Below are positions 11,690 to 24,326 of a DNA stretch of 64,000 nucleotides, piece by piece. Both the position numbers and the translations under genes were made by a program. Origin of the DNA: Monosporascus cannonballus (taxonomy: Eukaryota > Ascomycota > Sordariomycetes > Xylariales); contig QJNS01000261.1 of NCBI GenBank assembly GCA_004154925.1, forward strand, positions 43,916 through 107,915, given 5' to 3'. The number at the start of each line of letters is the position of its first letter. The stretch's first letter is position 1. Under the pieces are notes generated by a model that was not told where the DNA came from, did not search any database, and saw nothing but the letters and a program-made list of their open reading frames with translations.

Positions 11690-14600
11690 AATACTTCTTA
11701 GGCTTCTTTTAGCCTTAAAATAACATCTCGAAAGTTTAATAACTTAACGAACTTTTGATGCTGTTAAAACTTTAAGAGCTTAATTAACTTATTTGCTACC
11801 ATAATATTAATGGGTATTTATTCGATCTTTATTTTTCCTGCTGTGTAAATTTCGCGAAACCAATAATTACGGACGTTAACGTACTTCAATTTCGTAATTA
11901 GGCGTATGGTTTTTTCAGTAACTAACCGTATCGTCTATTTATTATTTACCTGAATAACTAAATCCTCACCTAGCTTTAGCCCAATAACCTTAAATAACGT
12001 TAGCATAAAAAAGGTTTCCTTAACGGTTTATAATAAAGCTAATAATTTAACTTCCGTATTTAAGATAATAATTATATTCTGCTTATTAGCCTTTTATACG
12101 ATAAGACCACCGAAAAATAACAGCACAAATCCTTAGGAGCTTTTCCGATTAGGGTTATTCGCGAAAAACGCGTTATTTGCGCATAAGAACGATCGTACAT
12201 TAAGATCCTTAGCACCTCCGAATTCCAGGGTTAAAATATGTATGGAATAAACGTAAAAAATAATTTCATTAATAACGTTAAAATACGTAAAGTTTAGATT
12301 TTTGTAATAACAAAATAAATAAAAAATAACTTCAACTAAATTTAAGCGAATGGCGATAGTTCTGTATAATAAGTTTCCGACCTTTTCGAAATATAACTTC
12401 CTAAACGTTATTAACGTTTCGCCTTAATATTTCTTAAAATCTTTTTATTTAAAAACCTTAAAATAACGTTTTTCGAACTTAAATAATTTAAAGCATATAT
12501 ATAATTTCTTTCAATAAGTATTTTATAATAACCACAATTTTTTAATTACGCGATTTTGCAAAATACATATTTTAAAGAATTACTGTAAATCCTTTAAATC
12601 GTTAATATGGAAACGTTATATCAATTTCGTAAAAATTTTTTAATACGTATTATATTGCGAATTCTGTATATTATGGCTATATTATTAATATAAAAAAATA
12701 ACGTTAACTAATTATTAGTTATAATATATAGGTTATCCGGAACAAACCTTAATCCCAATTCCTTTAATCCTGCCGTTAAGTTCTATTGCCATAGGAATAA
12801 TAATCGCCTTAAGCTGTACAGGGCTTTCCGAAGCTTTAAACAAAAGCCCGAACGTACAAATCCCTATGGAAAACGTACGTATATTAACTTATCAAGGTCG
12901 CTATATAAAAACGCGTTAACGGCGTTAAGCTAACGAAACTTAAAGTTAAATCGGATTGCAACAGCCATAAGCATACGGAAAAACCTTTCTACTAACATAA
13001 AAATATAGGCGTTAAAGTCCTTATGGGGCTTGTTATGGCTGCACCATACCATCACGCCACCAGGGCAAAAGATCGGTGGAATGATCGCAATTGTGGCGAC
13101 CATCCTGGTGCTTACAGCTGTCTATATGTACTCGTACCCTCAGTACATGTTGGAAGACGTTACGGGGGACCAGGCCGTAACAGGGCTAAAGGTCGTTACG
13201 GACAATTATCCTAACTTTGAACTTTTGGAATACCCCGTACTTGTTAAATTTATATATAAATATTTATATTAGCAGAAGGATACCGTTAGGATTTACGTTT
13301 TGAATCACTTTTTGTAATGGGATACCTGTAATTAATTGTTTTACCCGATATATTTAATCTTATTTTTTTTTGCGTAACCGCCTTTTAATTTTTAACGTAT
13401 TTATATTATATAGCTTTTTGCCAATTTTTAAGAGCAACGGAAAAGCTAATACGATATAAGCGATTATGTTTAATTATAATCGAAAAAATAACGTTAAAAA
13501 CGGTTAAATACGTATTACGTTTTTCGAATGCCAATTTGTGACTAATATTGGCCGAAAATGGCTTTTTCCTTTTTCCGTTTCGCGTTCCAGAATCGATAAT
13601 AATTATCTAATCCAGGAAATTTAACTCCGTACGTCGTTGCCGTAATTAAGAAAAACCTGGTAATACATTTTGGGCTTTATCCGGTAATAATACGTAATAT
13701 TACTAAAAATTTTCTTCGAAAGTTAAAATAATTTCCGGTATAGGCAAATAAAACTGTTCAACCTTACGTTCCAAATCGTCCGTTTTATTAGTAATACCTA
13801 AAGCGTTTTTTTAAAGTTATTGTTAATTGCCGAATTAAAGAAATTTTTATTCGAAATAACTTTATAAGGATTATTAGGTTTTATCTTTTTAATTTCCTGT
13901 AAAATTTTTTAATTAAGGGAATTTGTAATTATTACGATAATATCGTAAATAATTTTTTTAAGTTTATTTTGCTTTATTAAATTATCCATTTTTCTAACGA
14001 TATTTATTTTTAAGGAATCGTTATTAAAAATAGCTTTAAACGTCCTTAGGAAAATTATTGCTATAAGTAAAATAAGGATATTATCGATTTGGTCGTTTAA
14101 TTCCGCGATTTCGAACGAAGATTTTTTTTATTCGCCTTAATACTTTTTCGTTTCGTCGAAAGTGACATCTCTAACGGTAATAACGCGTTATTGCGAAAAA
14201 ATCCATACCCAATATATGTTATTAATTACGTATCCCACGAAGTAACCGATATACGCTTTGGGATCCATTTTTTTCAGGCGTTTTGCATCCCGACGAGCTG
14301 CTTCCGTAAACGCATAAGCCCTTAATTCAAAAAGCACGATATTCGCTACGTTCGCCTTTAGACCTTTTTCGGAAATAAGTATTTTATTCTTTTTGGCTAA
14401 CTATTCGTTAAAGACCTAAATAAGGGTTTTCCAACTTAAGGCTTAGATAAATATGCGATTAATAATATATATAACTACTTTTATAATTTCCGGTCATAAA
14501 TTAAAAAAAAGGTATTGCTAATAATTAAATAACGTACTTTCGTAATAATTACGCATTTAACGCGTTTTTAAACGTTTACGGGCTTTTTAATATATGGAGG

Positions 14601-16043
14601 TAAGGGCTTATAAAATATATCTATATCGAAAAGCCATTTTCGAAATTTGTTCCCGAAGGAAGTTTTTTTATTTAGTACGATCGTCTTAATTTTAATATAA
14701 AACTATTTTTTAAGGAAAATTATTACGTTTATTAAGGCAATTAAAGCATATTTTTTCCGCTTTAAAATATAGTTAATCTTAGTCTTAATAATTAGACAAG
14801 TAATAATTAACGTTTTCGTACGCCCGTTAAAGGCGTTACTAAATTCGAAAAAATTAACGTATATCGTATTAAAAGGTTTACTTTCCTTAACTGGCTGCCG
14901 TTATAATATTTTCTTCCGTATTTTAACGACTTAACAATTTTTATATTAAATCGTTAAAAATAAATAGATTTTCGTTTCGGTAATTATTTATATTATTTTT
15001 TCGAAGGTACGTAGGCCTAAATATACAAATCTTTAATGCCATACCATAGCATCTCTCTTTAAAGGCTTTAAAAAAGCCTGGAATTATTACCATAAAGCTT
15101 TTGCTATAGGATTAACTTAGAAAGCAGAAATTCCTAAATCAGGGGCTCCGGAACGAAATCCTCGTTTTCGCTCTTAAGGATAACCTTATCCTCTAGGTTA
15201 TTTTCGTCCTCCGGGACGGTGACAGTAAGTTTTTTAGTTATTGCAAAGGCTGTTGGAGCAATATCGTCGTCGTCGTTCTCCGGCGTTACTTTAACGTAAT
15301 GTATAATAAGCTGGCGTTCGATTTAACTGACTTTAACCATTTTCGTACTTAACGTCTTGTAATATATAACGTTGGTTTCGTAATTTCAATAAATCCCAAC
15401 CTATTAAAATAATTTGTACGAAATTAAGTTAGTATACATCTTAAGGATATATAAATAATTCTTTAAAAAAAGGTATTAGATTTTTCTGACGGTATGGTAA
15501 ATATGATTTTTCGTATACTTTTACCTACGATACCGAGATATTTTCCTCCGGTTAAAAGTTTTCCGCTAACTTTCGGTAAATGTAAATCCAAAAAATTAAC
15601 CTTACAATGTCCCATATAAAAGTTAAAATAAGTATTTAACAAAATAAACCTTTTTAGGCTATATCCGGTAATAATACCGTTAGCCTATGGGCTTATAGGA
15701 AATTCTGCCACGAAAAGCATTAAAGCTAATTAAAAAACTTATAACTTATTTTCTTTTTATAAATTCTTAATCTTTTTTTCTGTCAAAAGGGAACTTTCGA
15801 AATATATTCATTTATTTTCTTCTTAATTTCAGGAACTTCATTTTACTTATTGGGTTTAACGTTTTCGTTAATATAAAGGTAATCCTTAAAAAAGTATTTC
15901 TTTTCATAGTAACATTTTGGCATAGGGCGGTTATTGCCATTACCGCCGCCGTTATTCCGGCTATTATTATTCCGGTTATTATTATTTCGGTTATTTAAAG
16001 GTGTACCCGTTTAATTAGAAATCTTTTTATTTAGGGTAATACC
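11690..16043 (-). pseudogene. copia gag 3' part, protease, integrase, RT and RNase H relic
   Basis: Minus-strand copia polyprotein remnant. An Asn/Gly-rich stretch with NNRNNNNRNNNSR near 15930-15990 precedes a damaged gag zinc knuckle (CYYEKKYFFKD). Integrase, RT and RNase H follow in the copia order, which places integrase before RT. The RT stretch reads KFKVRIIVRNDLQP, then KDFNAYIFMLVERFF once the solo LTR is ignored. It is inactive: many stops, and the YVDD box is converted to YINN. Confidence 0.75.
13031..13182. mobile_element. Solo LTR, 152 bp, in the copia RT
   Basis: Begins TGTTATGGCT and ends GGCCGTAACA (near-perfect 10-bp terminal inverted repeat). It is flanked by GGGCT on both sides (13026-13030 and 13183-13187). 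Unlike everything around it, this segment has normal GC and shows no RIP decay. Removing it and one GGGCT rejoins the copia RT frame as DLQP-HKDFNAYIF. The overlapping ORFs at 13023-13272 are products of this insert and not genes. The parent retrotransposon family is not recognisable from 152 bp. Confidence 0.8.
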
Positions 16044-16048
16044 AAACG

Positions 16049-16455
16049 TGTCACGACCTGACAAGCTCAGGCCTACGGAAACGGTCGCAACAAGAATAAC
16101 ACGACCCACCTTGCAAGTTACGTAATTAAAAGTGATCACTAACGGATTAATAATCACTTCAGAACAATTACGATCAAAAATAATTATGATTACCACACCA
16201 GGAATGATCGGTGGTGATCGCCAGTAAAAAACAAAAAGAATATATACGTTCGTTATTTCCATAATTTAAATAACTTTAATTTATAATACTTATTAATACC
16301 AAATATTTGCGATATAATTACGTTATCCAGGACGCTTTAATATTACAAGATGTAATACGTTATTGTATTTATTGTTCAAATTCCCATAATACTTTTGCTA
16401 ACATAAACCCGTACAACTAAGATTTAATAATTGGTTAAACTGCATAACCGTTATA
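16049..16455 (+). repeat. 5' LTR of gypsy copy 2
   Basis: 407 bp, TGT...ATA, pairing with 22618-23024. The minus-strand ORF at 16011-16262 runs across its outer edge and is not a gene. Confidence 0.88.
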
Positions 16456-16490
16456 TGTTGCAAGCTTTTATTTAGTAATACCGTTAGACT

Positions 16491-17600
16491 TTGAGCAATA
16501 CCGCCGATACTATGTTTACCAGCAAACAGCCCGAACAGCCCACTTACCAGGTCCCTGAGGACCCTAATATTAGAATGGAATCCGAGGAAAAAAAAAAGCA
16601 GCCTCGCCTTTCTCGAAAGGAAATTCTTCGACGCCTGGATGCTATAAACGAACGCATCCTTCAGCTTAAACAGGACAAAAATGATTTCACCACGTCTTTC
16701 TAAGCCGCCCATAAAAAGCTTAAGGAGAAAAAAAAGGCACCCGAAACTGGAAAACCCTTTCGGCCGAATTAGGTTATTTAGCTGAATTCTACCAAGGAAC
16801 CAGGAAAAATCCTTAAACCCCCCAAGCCAGAACCCTTTAACAGAATTTCGACTAAGCTATAATTATTTTTAACCTAATACCAAGCATACTTTGGGTATTT
16901 TCCCATTCGACTTATTATACTTACTTCATAAGTTAAGTTCGCGGTTGGACGACTTACCGGAAATACGGCTATTTGGTTTAAGCCCGCCATAAAAAAGCAC
17001 GTCACCTTGCCAATCGAAAAACGAAACCCGGAAATAATACAAGTTTATAACGACTACAAATAATTCGAACAGGTATTAACGAAAGCATTCGGAATAATAA
17101 ACGAAAAAACAAAAGCTAAGATGCAGATTTAGCAGTTATGACAAAAAGGACCAGCATCTAGTTACGGCAGCACGTTTATTCAGCTGGCATCTAAGCTAAA
17201 TTAAAAACAAAAAGTATTAATGGCCAAGTTTTTCAATAACTTAAAAAAAGAAATATAAAAAGAATTTTTTAAGTTCGATCGGCTTAATTATTTGTTAAAT
17301 TACATCGCTATAACAATCAAGATTAATAATCGACAATATACTTAACGTACGAAAGGCACCAAGGGAAAGCATAATAACAAACCCCGATATATGGCTAATA
17401 CCAGCGTTCTTTAACGCAACAACATTTTCCATAACACTAAACCAGGCCCTATGGAACTGGAAGCCACCCATAAAAAGGACTAGAGCCAGATTAAATGCTA
17501 TAATTGCGGAAAAAAAGGGCATAAGGCCTATAAATACTCCTTACCCAAAAAACCACGAAGAAATAATTGGAAACCTATACCCAAAGGATAATCCAAAAGG
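16491..17600 (+). pseudogene. gypsy gag relic, copy 2
   Basis: Capsid/nucleocapsid protein of the chromovirus. The first 70 codons (ATG at 16491 to a TAA at 16701) are open and have normal GC: a short N-terminus, then a charged helix-forming stretch (LSRKEILRRLDAINERI). Further on the frame is punctuated by TAA/TAG at Gln positions, but the sequence remains readable, including a capsid-like region (KPPKPEPFN near 16825). A single CCHC zinc knuckle, CYNCGKKGHKAYKYS, lies at about 17496-17540, with its last Cys changed to Tyr. It cannot make full-length gag. Confidence 0.75.
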
Positions 17601-17739
17601 AATCAAAAAAAAAAAAGTAAACTTATTAACATAATTCGACTTAAGTATATACCAGGCCCCCCGTAGCAAAAAATACAATAAGGGATGCAAAAAGCCAGAA
17701 ACCTGGCTTAGCAAGCAATTAAGGAAAAACGGAACATTT

Positions 17740-20700
17740 TTAAAGGATAACTAGAAAAACACTAGGGCTGGACGGAAAAAATTTGTCCTGGAACCCCTAA
17801 TCGATACGGCAAAATATATATTATTCGTTGCAAACGACAAAACTGCCCTGCCCATAAAAAGTGGAAACGATATATCCATAACAGAATTACCCGAATATAT
17901 TATAAAGGATTCGACTTTCCTAATAAAACGGAAAATAACAAAAATAACGAACAATAATATCGATACCTTCGATCTATAACCTCTAAAAATGATTTTCTTT
18001 AATTGGCTGCAGTAAAAAATTAGCCAGAAGGGAAATGGTATCCGTAGGAAAATCCCTTTTGTTATTATAAGTAATATGACTACTAAATGGAAAAAAAGTT
18101 GATTTAATATACTATGGAAAAGTATTACCAGAGGGCTATTACGGACCTTTATTTTCAACTAACATTTACTACAGATCCCGATAAACGATAAACTTTAAAA
18201 GAAAAAATCCAACGATTTATACGAGACTTTCAGTAAGAAGGAAATAAGGCTTAATGGGAAACCATACGCCATATTAAGGAATAATTTACCCAGTAAGGAA
18301 AAAAAATCCAACAAAATCAGGAACAATTGATATAATTCGAAGGCACAGTACGCCGACAAGAACGATAAATACAGCAGCTTAACGCGCTATATAAAGAAAT
18401 ACAGACAAAGCTCGATAGATTCGAAAAGGAATTAAAAGAAAAAGGTTACCTATAAAAAAGCCGTAAGATGACAAAACCTAGAGGAATTAGGAAAAACTCC
18501 TAAGAAGGGCTTTAAACGCGACGATAGGAGCTATTAATAACCTTATTACCCTGGATATACGAATCGGAACGTACTGGTATACCGCAATGGTGGACTACGG
18601 AGCTATGTACGGGAATTATATCGTACCGGACGTGGTTAACGAATTTAAACTACTATGGAGATATAAGTTAAAACCTTATATAGCAATAAACGCTAAAAGT
18701 TAGGATTTCGCTTACGATAACGGAAAAATCTTACGCGAAATTAATTATTTCGAGATCTTTATCCAAGGACGATACCAGATAGTTAATTTCGACGTTGTTC
18801 CGTTTGGGAATTACGACATAATCTTAGGATTATTATGGATACGCCAGTACGGAATTTTAATTAACGGAAAAACTGGCCAAGTAAAATTCCTTTTACCCTT
18901 TATTAATAAACAAAAAAAATAAGATCTTAATATTCGATCGAAAATAGCGACGAATATAGGCATAAAGATACGACAAATACCTTATTACCTAAAAGGATAA
19001 AATATAAGAAAAAAAACGGATATTAAAGAAAAATACGACGTATCGTTATTACTATTAAAGCAAAATTAAGATAATTAAATAATAATTTAAAATAATAGCC
19101 CCAAAAGTTAAAAAATTTAACCAATATATTACCATAATATTACAGATACGAACAGTTTTTCAAAAAAGAACTTAATACGAAATTATCAGAATATAACGAA
19201 TAGGATCATAAAATAATTCTTAAGGAAGGATCTTCGACAAAGTTTTACCTTATTTATAACTTTAGTAAAAACGAATTACATACTTTTAAAGAATACCTGG
19301 AAGATCGGCTATAAAAAAGATGGATTCGACTTTCGAAATTACCAGCAAGATATCTAATATTCTTCGTACCTAAAAAAAACGGAAAACTACGACTTATAAT
19401 TAACTACCGGCAATTGAACGATATTACTGTTAAAGATCGAATACCGTTACCCCTAATTACTAAGATAAAAAACCGCTTCCATAAAGCTAAATAGTTTATA
19501 GCACTCGATTTCAAAAATGGATATAACCTTATCAAAATCAAGAAAAAATACGAATAAAAAACAGCTTTCAGAATAAAATACGGATTATTTAAATACTTGG
19601 TTACGCCAATAGGATTTACGAATGTACCAATAACCTTTTAACGGATAGTAAATTATGTACTACGAAAATACCTCGACGTTTTTGTTATATGCTACCTCGA
19701 TAATATTCTTATCTTCTCCGAAACGGAAAAGATATACGCAAAATACGTTTACCAAGTTTTTTAAGCTTTATAAAACGCCAAACTGTTAATTAACGCAAAA
19801 AAAAACCAGTTCCATAAACAGGAAGTAAAATATTTAGGATATATTATTACCCCAGAATATATTAGGATGGATTTAAAGAAAATTGCTACAGTAACAAAAT
19901 AGCAGACGTTAACGATAATTAAAAAAATATAGGTATTTTTTGGATTCGCCAATTATTATAGGAAATTTATTCGAAATTTTAGCAGGATAACTATACCTCT
20001 AATTAACCTTACCAAGAAAAAAAAAGAATTTATATGGACGTTAAAGGCGGAAAAAGCGTTCCAAAAAATTAAGGATGCGATTACCAATAAGCCAATATTA
20101 ATTATGTACGATCTAATACGTTCCGTTAAATTAAAAACCGATATTTCGGATTACGTATTAGGCGCAGTAATTGGATAGCGAAATAATTAAGGCAAATTAC
20201 ACCCTATTATATTTTTCTCGTATAAACTAAAAAGAGCCGAGCTTAATTACGGCATACCAGATAAGGAGTTTATGGCTATCGTTATAGTATTTCGAAAATT
20301 CAGGTATTTCCTAAAAGGAAATTTTTATTAGGTTAAGGTTTATACGGATTATCAAAATTTTACCCGTTTTATTATAACCAAAGAATTTATAGGACGATAA
20401 TTTCGTTATGCGGAAAAACTGGCGAACTTTGATTTCGTTATCGTTTACAAAAAGGGCTTAAAAAACGGCAAAGCCAATATTTTAAGTAAACGACCAAACT
20501 TTAAAAAAAAATTGGTTAAAATTAATTATATAATTTTCGATATTATTATAAAAGGATATTTACGCCCATAACGAATTGTAACGATTCGGGCAGTACTTTT
20601 GGATATGTATTAAAAGATCTAATAATATAACGATAATTTCCTAAAAGATTAAAGAACGGATAAAATATAGGTCCTAAAAAAGTATTAAATGGATTTAGTA

Positions 20701-21945
20701 CGAAATATATACGAATATCAGCTATATAAACATTTAAGAATCCACAAAACCTTAAAACGATTTTAACGTATATATTTTTTTCCTAAAATAAAAACGATAA
20801 TTCAGAAAGTACGACGACAGTGTGACTTTTACAGTAAGGCTAAGGCATAACGATATAAGCCTTATAGAAAGTTATAACTATTATTAATCTTAAAGAAATT
20901 ATGGGATTCGATTATTATAGATTTTATTATTAAACTTCCCTTATCCAAAAATCTAGCAATAAAAATATATTACGATAATATTTTCGTTATCGTTAATCGA
21001 TTTATAAAGTTTTCTTACTTTTTACTTTACTATAAGGATATTAACGTAAAGCAAATAACGTATATTTTTTTTAAAAATATTTTTAACATATACGGATTAT
21101 TAATGGAAATTATTTCAGATAAAGGATTAACTTTTACGTCTAAATTTTGGCAAAGCCTTATAACATAAATAAACCTGAATTATAAATTATTTAACGTATT
21201 TAAACCCTAGATAAATAAATAAATAAAACGATTAAATTAAATATTAGAAATATATTTACGATATTATATTAATTACGAACAAAACGATTAAGTTAAAAAA
21301 TTGCTTATTGCTTAATTGGTTTATAACATTAGTTATTACGAAAATATTAAGATAATATTATTTAACGCGAATTTCGGTTTTATTCCAAAAGTTTATAAAG
21401 AAATATGCGACGACGGTCCAGTTAATATCAAAATAATCTTTACGACGGAATAATTACGACAGTTACATCAAGAAATAAAAACGGAATTAGAATTCGTACG
21501 GAACCAGATAAGCAAATATTATAACGAAAAAAGGTTAAAGGGACCAACTTTCGAAAAAGGGGAAATGGTTTATTTCGCCACCAAAAATATTTAAATAAAA
21601 AAACCCAGCAAAAAACTCGATTTCAAGTATATCGGTTTATACAAAATTAGCAAAAAAATCTTAGAAAATAATTACCAGTTGGAACTTTTACCAAAAGTTA
21701 AATTCCACTTAATTTTTTATGTTTCTTTATTCGAATTAACAGCAAAGATAATTAAGGTATAAACGGCATAAGACGACGTAAAAATAAAAGACGAAACGGC
21801 ATACGAAATAAAGAAAATTCTCGATATGCGGAAATAAAACGGATTTACCCAGTACTTAATTAAATGGAAAAAACATCCAGATTCCGAGAACACCTGGGAG
21901 CTTACTAAGAATCTTATTGGCACCTAGCGCCTATTAAAAAATTTT
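17740..21945 (+). pseudogene. gypsy pol relic, copy 2: protease, RT, RNase H, integrase, chromodomain
   Basis: Order of readable domains: an aspartic-protease-like region (about 17750-18900), reverse transcriptase with [12 protein letters not shown] near 19390 and CYLDNILIFS at about 19690-19720 (the second Asp of the YxDD box is Asn), RNase H (LKTDISDYVLGAVIG near 20130-20180), and integrase (SIIIDFIIKLPLSK near 20910, SDKGLTFTSKFW near 21115). A C-terminal chromodomain at about 21796-21930 reads AYEIKKILDMRK, then QYLIKWKKHPDSENTWE. The chromodomain places the element in the chromoviruses. It is dead, since TAA/TAG stops replace many Gln and Trp codons, but the order is undisturbed. Confidence 0.85.
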
Positions 21946-22549
21946 TATTAACGACGGCGGGGTCGTTAAGATTCCAGAAATCCTTTATGATAAGCCAATC
22001 GGATAAGCCAAAACCAGATAAGTCGAGGGGAATAACGGCCTGCGCTGATGCAACTGCGGCGGCTTCAGCGGCGGCCTGTTCCTTTTTTCGTTTTTGCTTT
22101 TTTAACTCGTTTAAGGATTGAAAATTACGTTATACCATTTTAATACTTTTGGAACGAATTAAAGATTTTTATTTGCGTAACCGAATAAGCCGCGCCAGGG
22201 CCTTATTTATTTCCTTTTGATAACGACGCTGGATTTTAAATTAGCAACGTTATAACTCGAATAAACGTTTTTCTGCTAAAGTCTCCTTACGTTTAAGACA
22301 TTAATGTTTGCGGCGGATGTTTTGGAAAAAAAATAACGGAACGCCGGTCCTATCGTAAGATCGGCCACGGGCCATATATTCCTTATAGCGAAAAATATTT
22401 TCTATTATTTCGTATTTTAAATTTTTCGAAAAATACCAAGAATAAGGCATAACTTCGAAACCAAACTTTTCAAAAGTTTTTATTAGGTTAGTACGACGAA
22501 CAGTAAAAGGGCGAGGCCTACGACGAGTTTTAGAAATACGAAAAGCCAT
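21945..22549 (-). pseudogene. Antisense ORF of gypsy copy 2 (brtn-like)
   Basis: ATG at 22549 on the minus strand, antisense to the element and lying between pol and the 3' LTR. The first 82 codons are open: MAFRISKTRRRPRPFTVRRT, then FEKFGFEVMPYSWYFSKN, FRYKEYMARGRSYD and FFFQNIRRKH. After a TAA the same frame continues with basic and helix-prone sequence (LKRKETLAEKRLFEL, RLIRLRK, LNELKKQKRKKEQ), an Ala-rich stretch, and ends near 21945. Interior stops fall at TAA/TAG codons expected to be Gln. If those are ignored the protein would be about 200 residues, basic, possibly coiled coil. No known domain. Its counterpart occurs in all four gypsy copies of this window. Confidence 0.65.
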
Positions 22550-22617
22550 GGTAAGGAAATGAGGAGCTTATTAGGAAAAAAATTTTGAAGGCAAGATTTT
22601 TGGGAAAGGGGAGATCG

Positions 22618-23024
22618 TATTACGATTTAATAAGCTTAGGCCTACGGAAACGGTCGTAATAAGGATGATACGACTTATTTTGCAAGTTATGTAATTAGAA
22701 ATAATTATTAACGGATTAATGATCATTTTAGAACAATTACGATCAAAAACAATCATAATTACCATATCAGGAGTAATTGGTGGTAATCGCCAGTAAAGAA
22801 CAAAAAGGATATATACGTTCGTTATTTTTATAATTTAAATAGCTTTAGTTTATAATACTTATTAATATTAAGTATTTGCGATATAACTGCGTTACCCAGG
22901 ACGCTTTGGTATTACGAGACGTGATACGTTACTATATCCATTGCTCAGATTCCCACGATACTCCTGCCAACATAAACCCGTACGACTAAGGTTTAATAGT
23001 TGGTTAAACCGCATAGCCGTCACA
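22618..23024 (+). repeat. 3' LTR of gypsy copy 2
   Basis: 407 bp, ends AGCCGTCACA, followed by the second AAACG at 23025-23029. Confidence 0.88.
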
Positions 23025-23029
23025 AAACG

Positions 23030-23760
23030 CTTCCCGTAATAACTATTTTACGGTAACGCCTTAAGCCTTCCGCAGCCGCATATGGTTTCGGAACCGCTTT
23101 ACGAACTTCTGTACAGGTGGAAACTTAACAGGATCCTTACTTTTAAACATGGTTTCCTTTACTTTAACCCTTTAGATAACAGAGAAATCGGGTAAATAAA
23201 TATTAACAGCCTTTAAGAAAGTAAGGTGGCCGTAATAACTTACGACGGCTGATATCTGAAATTCCGCGGCTTTAATATATACTTTCCAATATGTAAATAA
23301 CTAAATATTTATCTAGATCCTATTAGTTTTTAACGTTTATTTGTATCGAACGTCGATTTCGTAAATTCGAACGTTATTATTAAGCTTAAACTTATCTTTT
23401 AAAGTAATTAACTTTTTTAAAACGTAATTTTTTTTCTAATATACTTAATGATAATTAAGGTAAACGGATTAATTTAGGAACATACTAATTTTAACGAATA
23501 CCTTTTTTTAAATAATATATAAGGATTATTTCTTATTATATACCTTTAGCGCCCTTTCGAACTTCGAATAATTCGGGCCATCCAGGACATATTCGTTAAT
23601 TATTTTATTTTGGAAATAATAAAGCTTAAGAAAAATCGGTATCGTTAGCAAAAGTAATACTTGGGTTATGTTAGGATTAATATATACCTATAATATGCTA
23701 ACTTTCGTACTAACGTAAAACTCGAAAATATCATATTTTTTAAAAGTTCCTTTCTTAAAT
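23030..23760 (-). pseudogene. copia gag relic, 5' part (copy 1)
   Basis: Minus-strand copia gag remnant split from the rest of the element by gypsy copy 2. Readable pieces are VLDGPNYSKFERALKVY near 23565, then AAEFQISAVVSYYGHLTFLK near 23230 and MFKSKDPVKFPPVQKFVKRF near 23120. Stops at Gln-like positions indicate RIP. The true start is uncertain. Confidence 0.6.
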
Positions 23761-24014
23761 AAATACCTAAAAGCGCATCCTGAAAAAAAACTTATTAAGG
23801 TTTGTTAATTAGGTAATTATGGTTTTAGAAATAATGCAAAAAGTAAGCGGGCTAAGATAATTAAAAACGTAATAATTAAATAATAAATATCCTTGGTAAC
23901 GGAATAATAGGTATATCACAGAAGCGATAACGAGGTTCCAAATAGTTTCAATAAAATGTATATAACAAGTGTATCAAAGCGCGGCTAGAAAAAAGTGCGG
24001 ACCGGGCTCATAAT

Positions 24015-24253
24015 TATGAGACCCTGCATTACATATAGAAGCATATAACTGAAGAAAAGGTGTATTAAAGGTTGCCTTACCTTTCGAATGTCCTAGTTAG
24101 AAGGTGAAAGTAACGAACCCTCCTTTTATATACGTAAATATAGCTGTAGCTGAGAGAAACGGATACCGGGGGTGCATAAAGTAGCCTTGTTTCAGTAGGT
24201 GATCAAACTAAGCCAAGGCTTAGTTATTTGATCGACTTCAGCTGGGTCTGACA
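24015..24253. repeat. 239-bp direct duplication, right copy
   Basis: Same 239 bp as 4418-4574 plus 11248-11329, without indels. It repeats the start of exon 2 (LYASICNAGSH, with Val to Ile and Asp to Asn changes that fit RIP) and the 3' part of the intron. It joins directly to the rest of the intron and to exon 1, so this side keeps the original 5' half of the gene. Confidence 0.85.
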
Positions 24254-24326
24254 GGGGGCTTCGAGGGCGCGAGTCTGGAACTATAAGTAAGGGGATCTTG
24301 TACTTGGCTAGATTATTGCTACATAC

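Larger units (their letters stand above)
16049..23024 (+). mobile_element. Ty3/gypsy chromovirus copy 2 (Boty-like), the best preserved copy
   Basis: Complete 6976-bp element inserted in the copia gag. LTRs are 16049-16455 and 22618-23024 (both 407 bp), and the TSD is AAACG on both sides (16044-16048 and 23025-23029). The left LTR begins TGTCACGACC and the right one TATTACGATT, a direct record of RIP-type changes within one element. A polypurine tract (AAAGGGGAGA) precedes the right LTR. Gag-pol is on the plus strand and the antisense ORF on the minus strand. Confidence 0.92.
11330..24014 (-). mobile_element. Ty1/copia element copy 1 with nested insertions, RIP-degraded
   Basis: Minus-strand copia, about 5.7 kb once the nested gypsy (16049-23024) and the solo LTR (13031-13182) are removed. 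Order on the minus strand is gag (about 23760 to 23030, then 16043 to 15700), protease, integrase, reverse transcriptase, RNase H. Diagnostic pieces: integrase tail AYIGYFVGY near 14230, RT motif FLYINNIAII near 12680 (from Y-V-D-D), RNase H stretches NRKSS and KANKQN near 12080-12160, and a domain end resembling KLRHVDVHNHWL near 11870. I found no LTR pair at its ends, and the flanking direct repeat is 239 bp instead of 5 bp. So either the element is LTR-less or truncated, or it did not arrive by standard integration. Confidence 0.8.

Noticed and set aside
13023..13272. ORFs with a membrane-like stretch (IVATILVLTAVYMYSY)
   Set aside because: They lie in a 152-bp solo LTR with its own TSD and are not needed to explain a gene.
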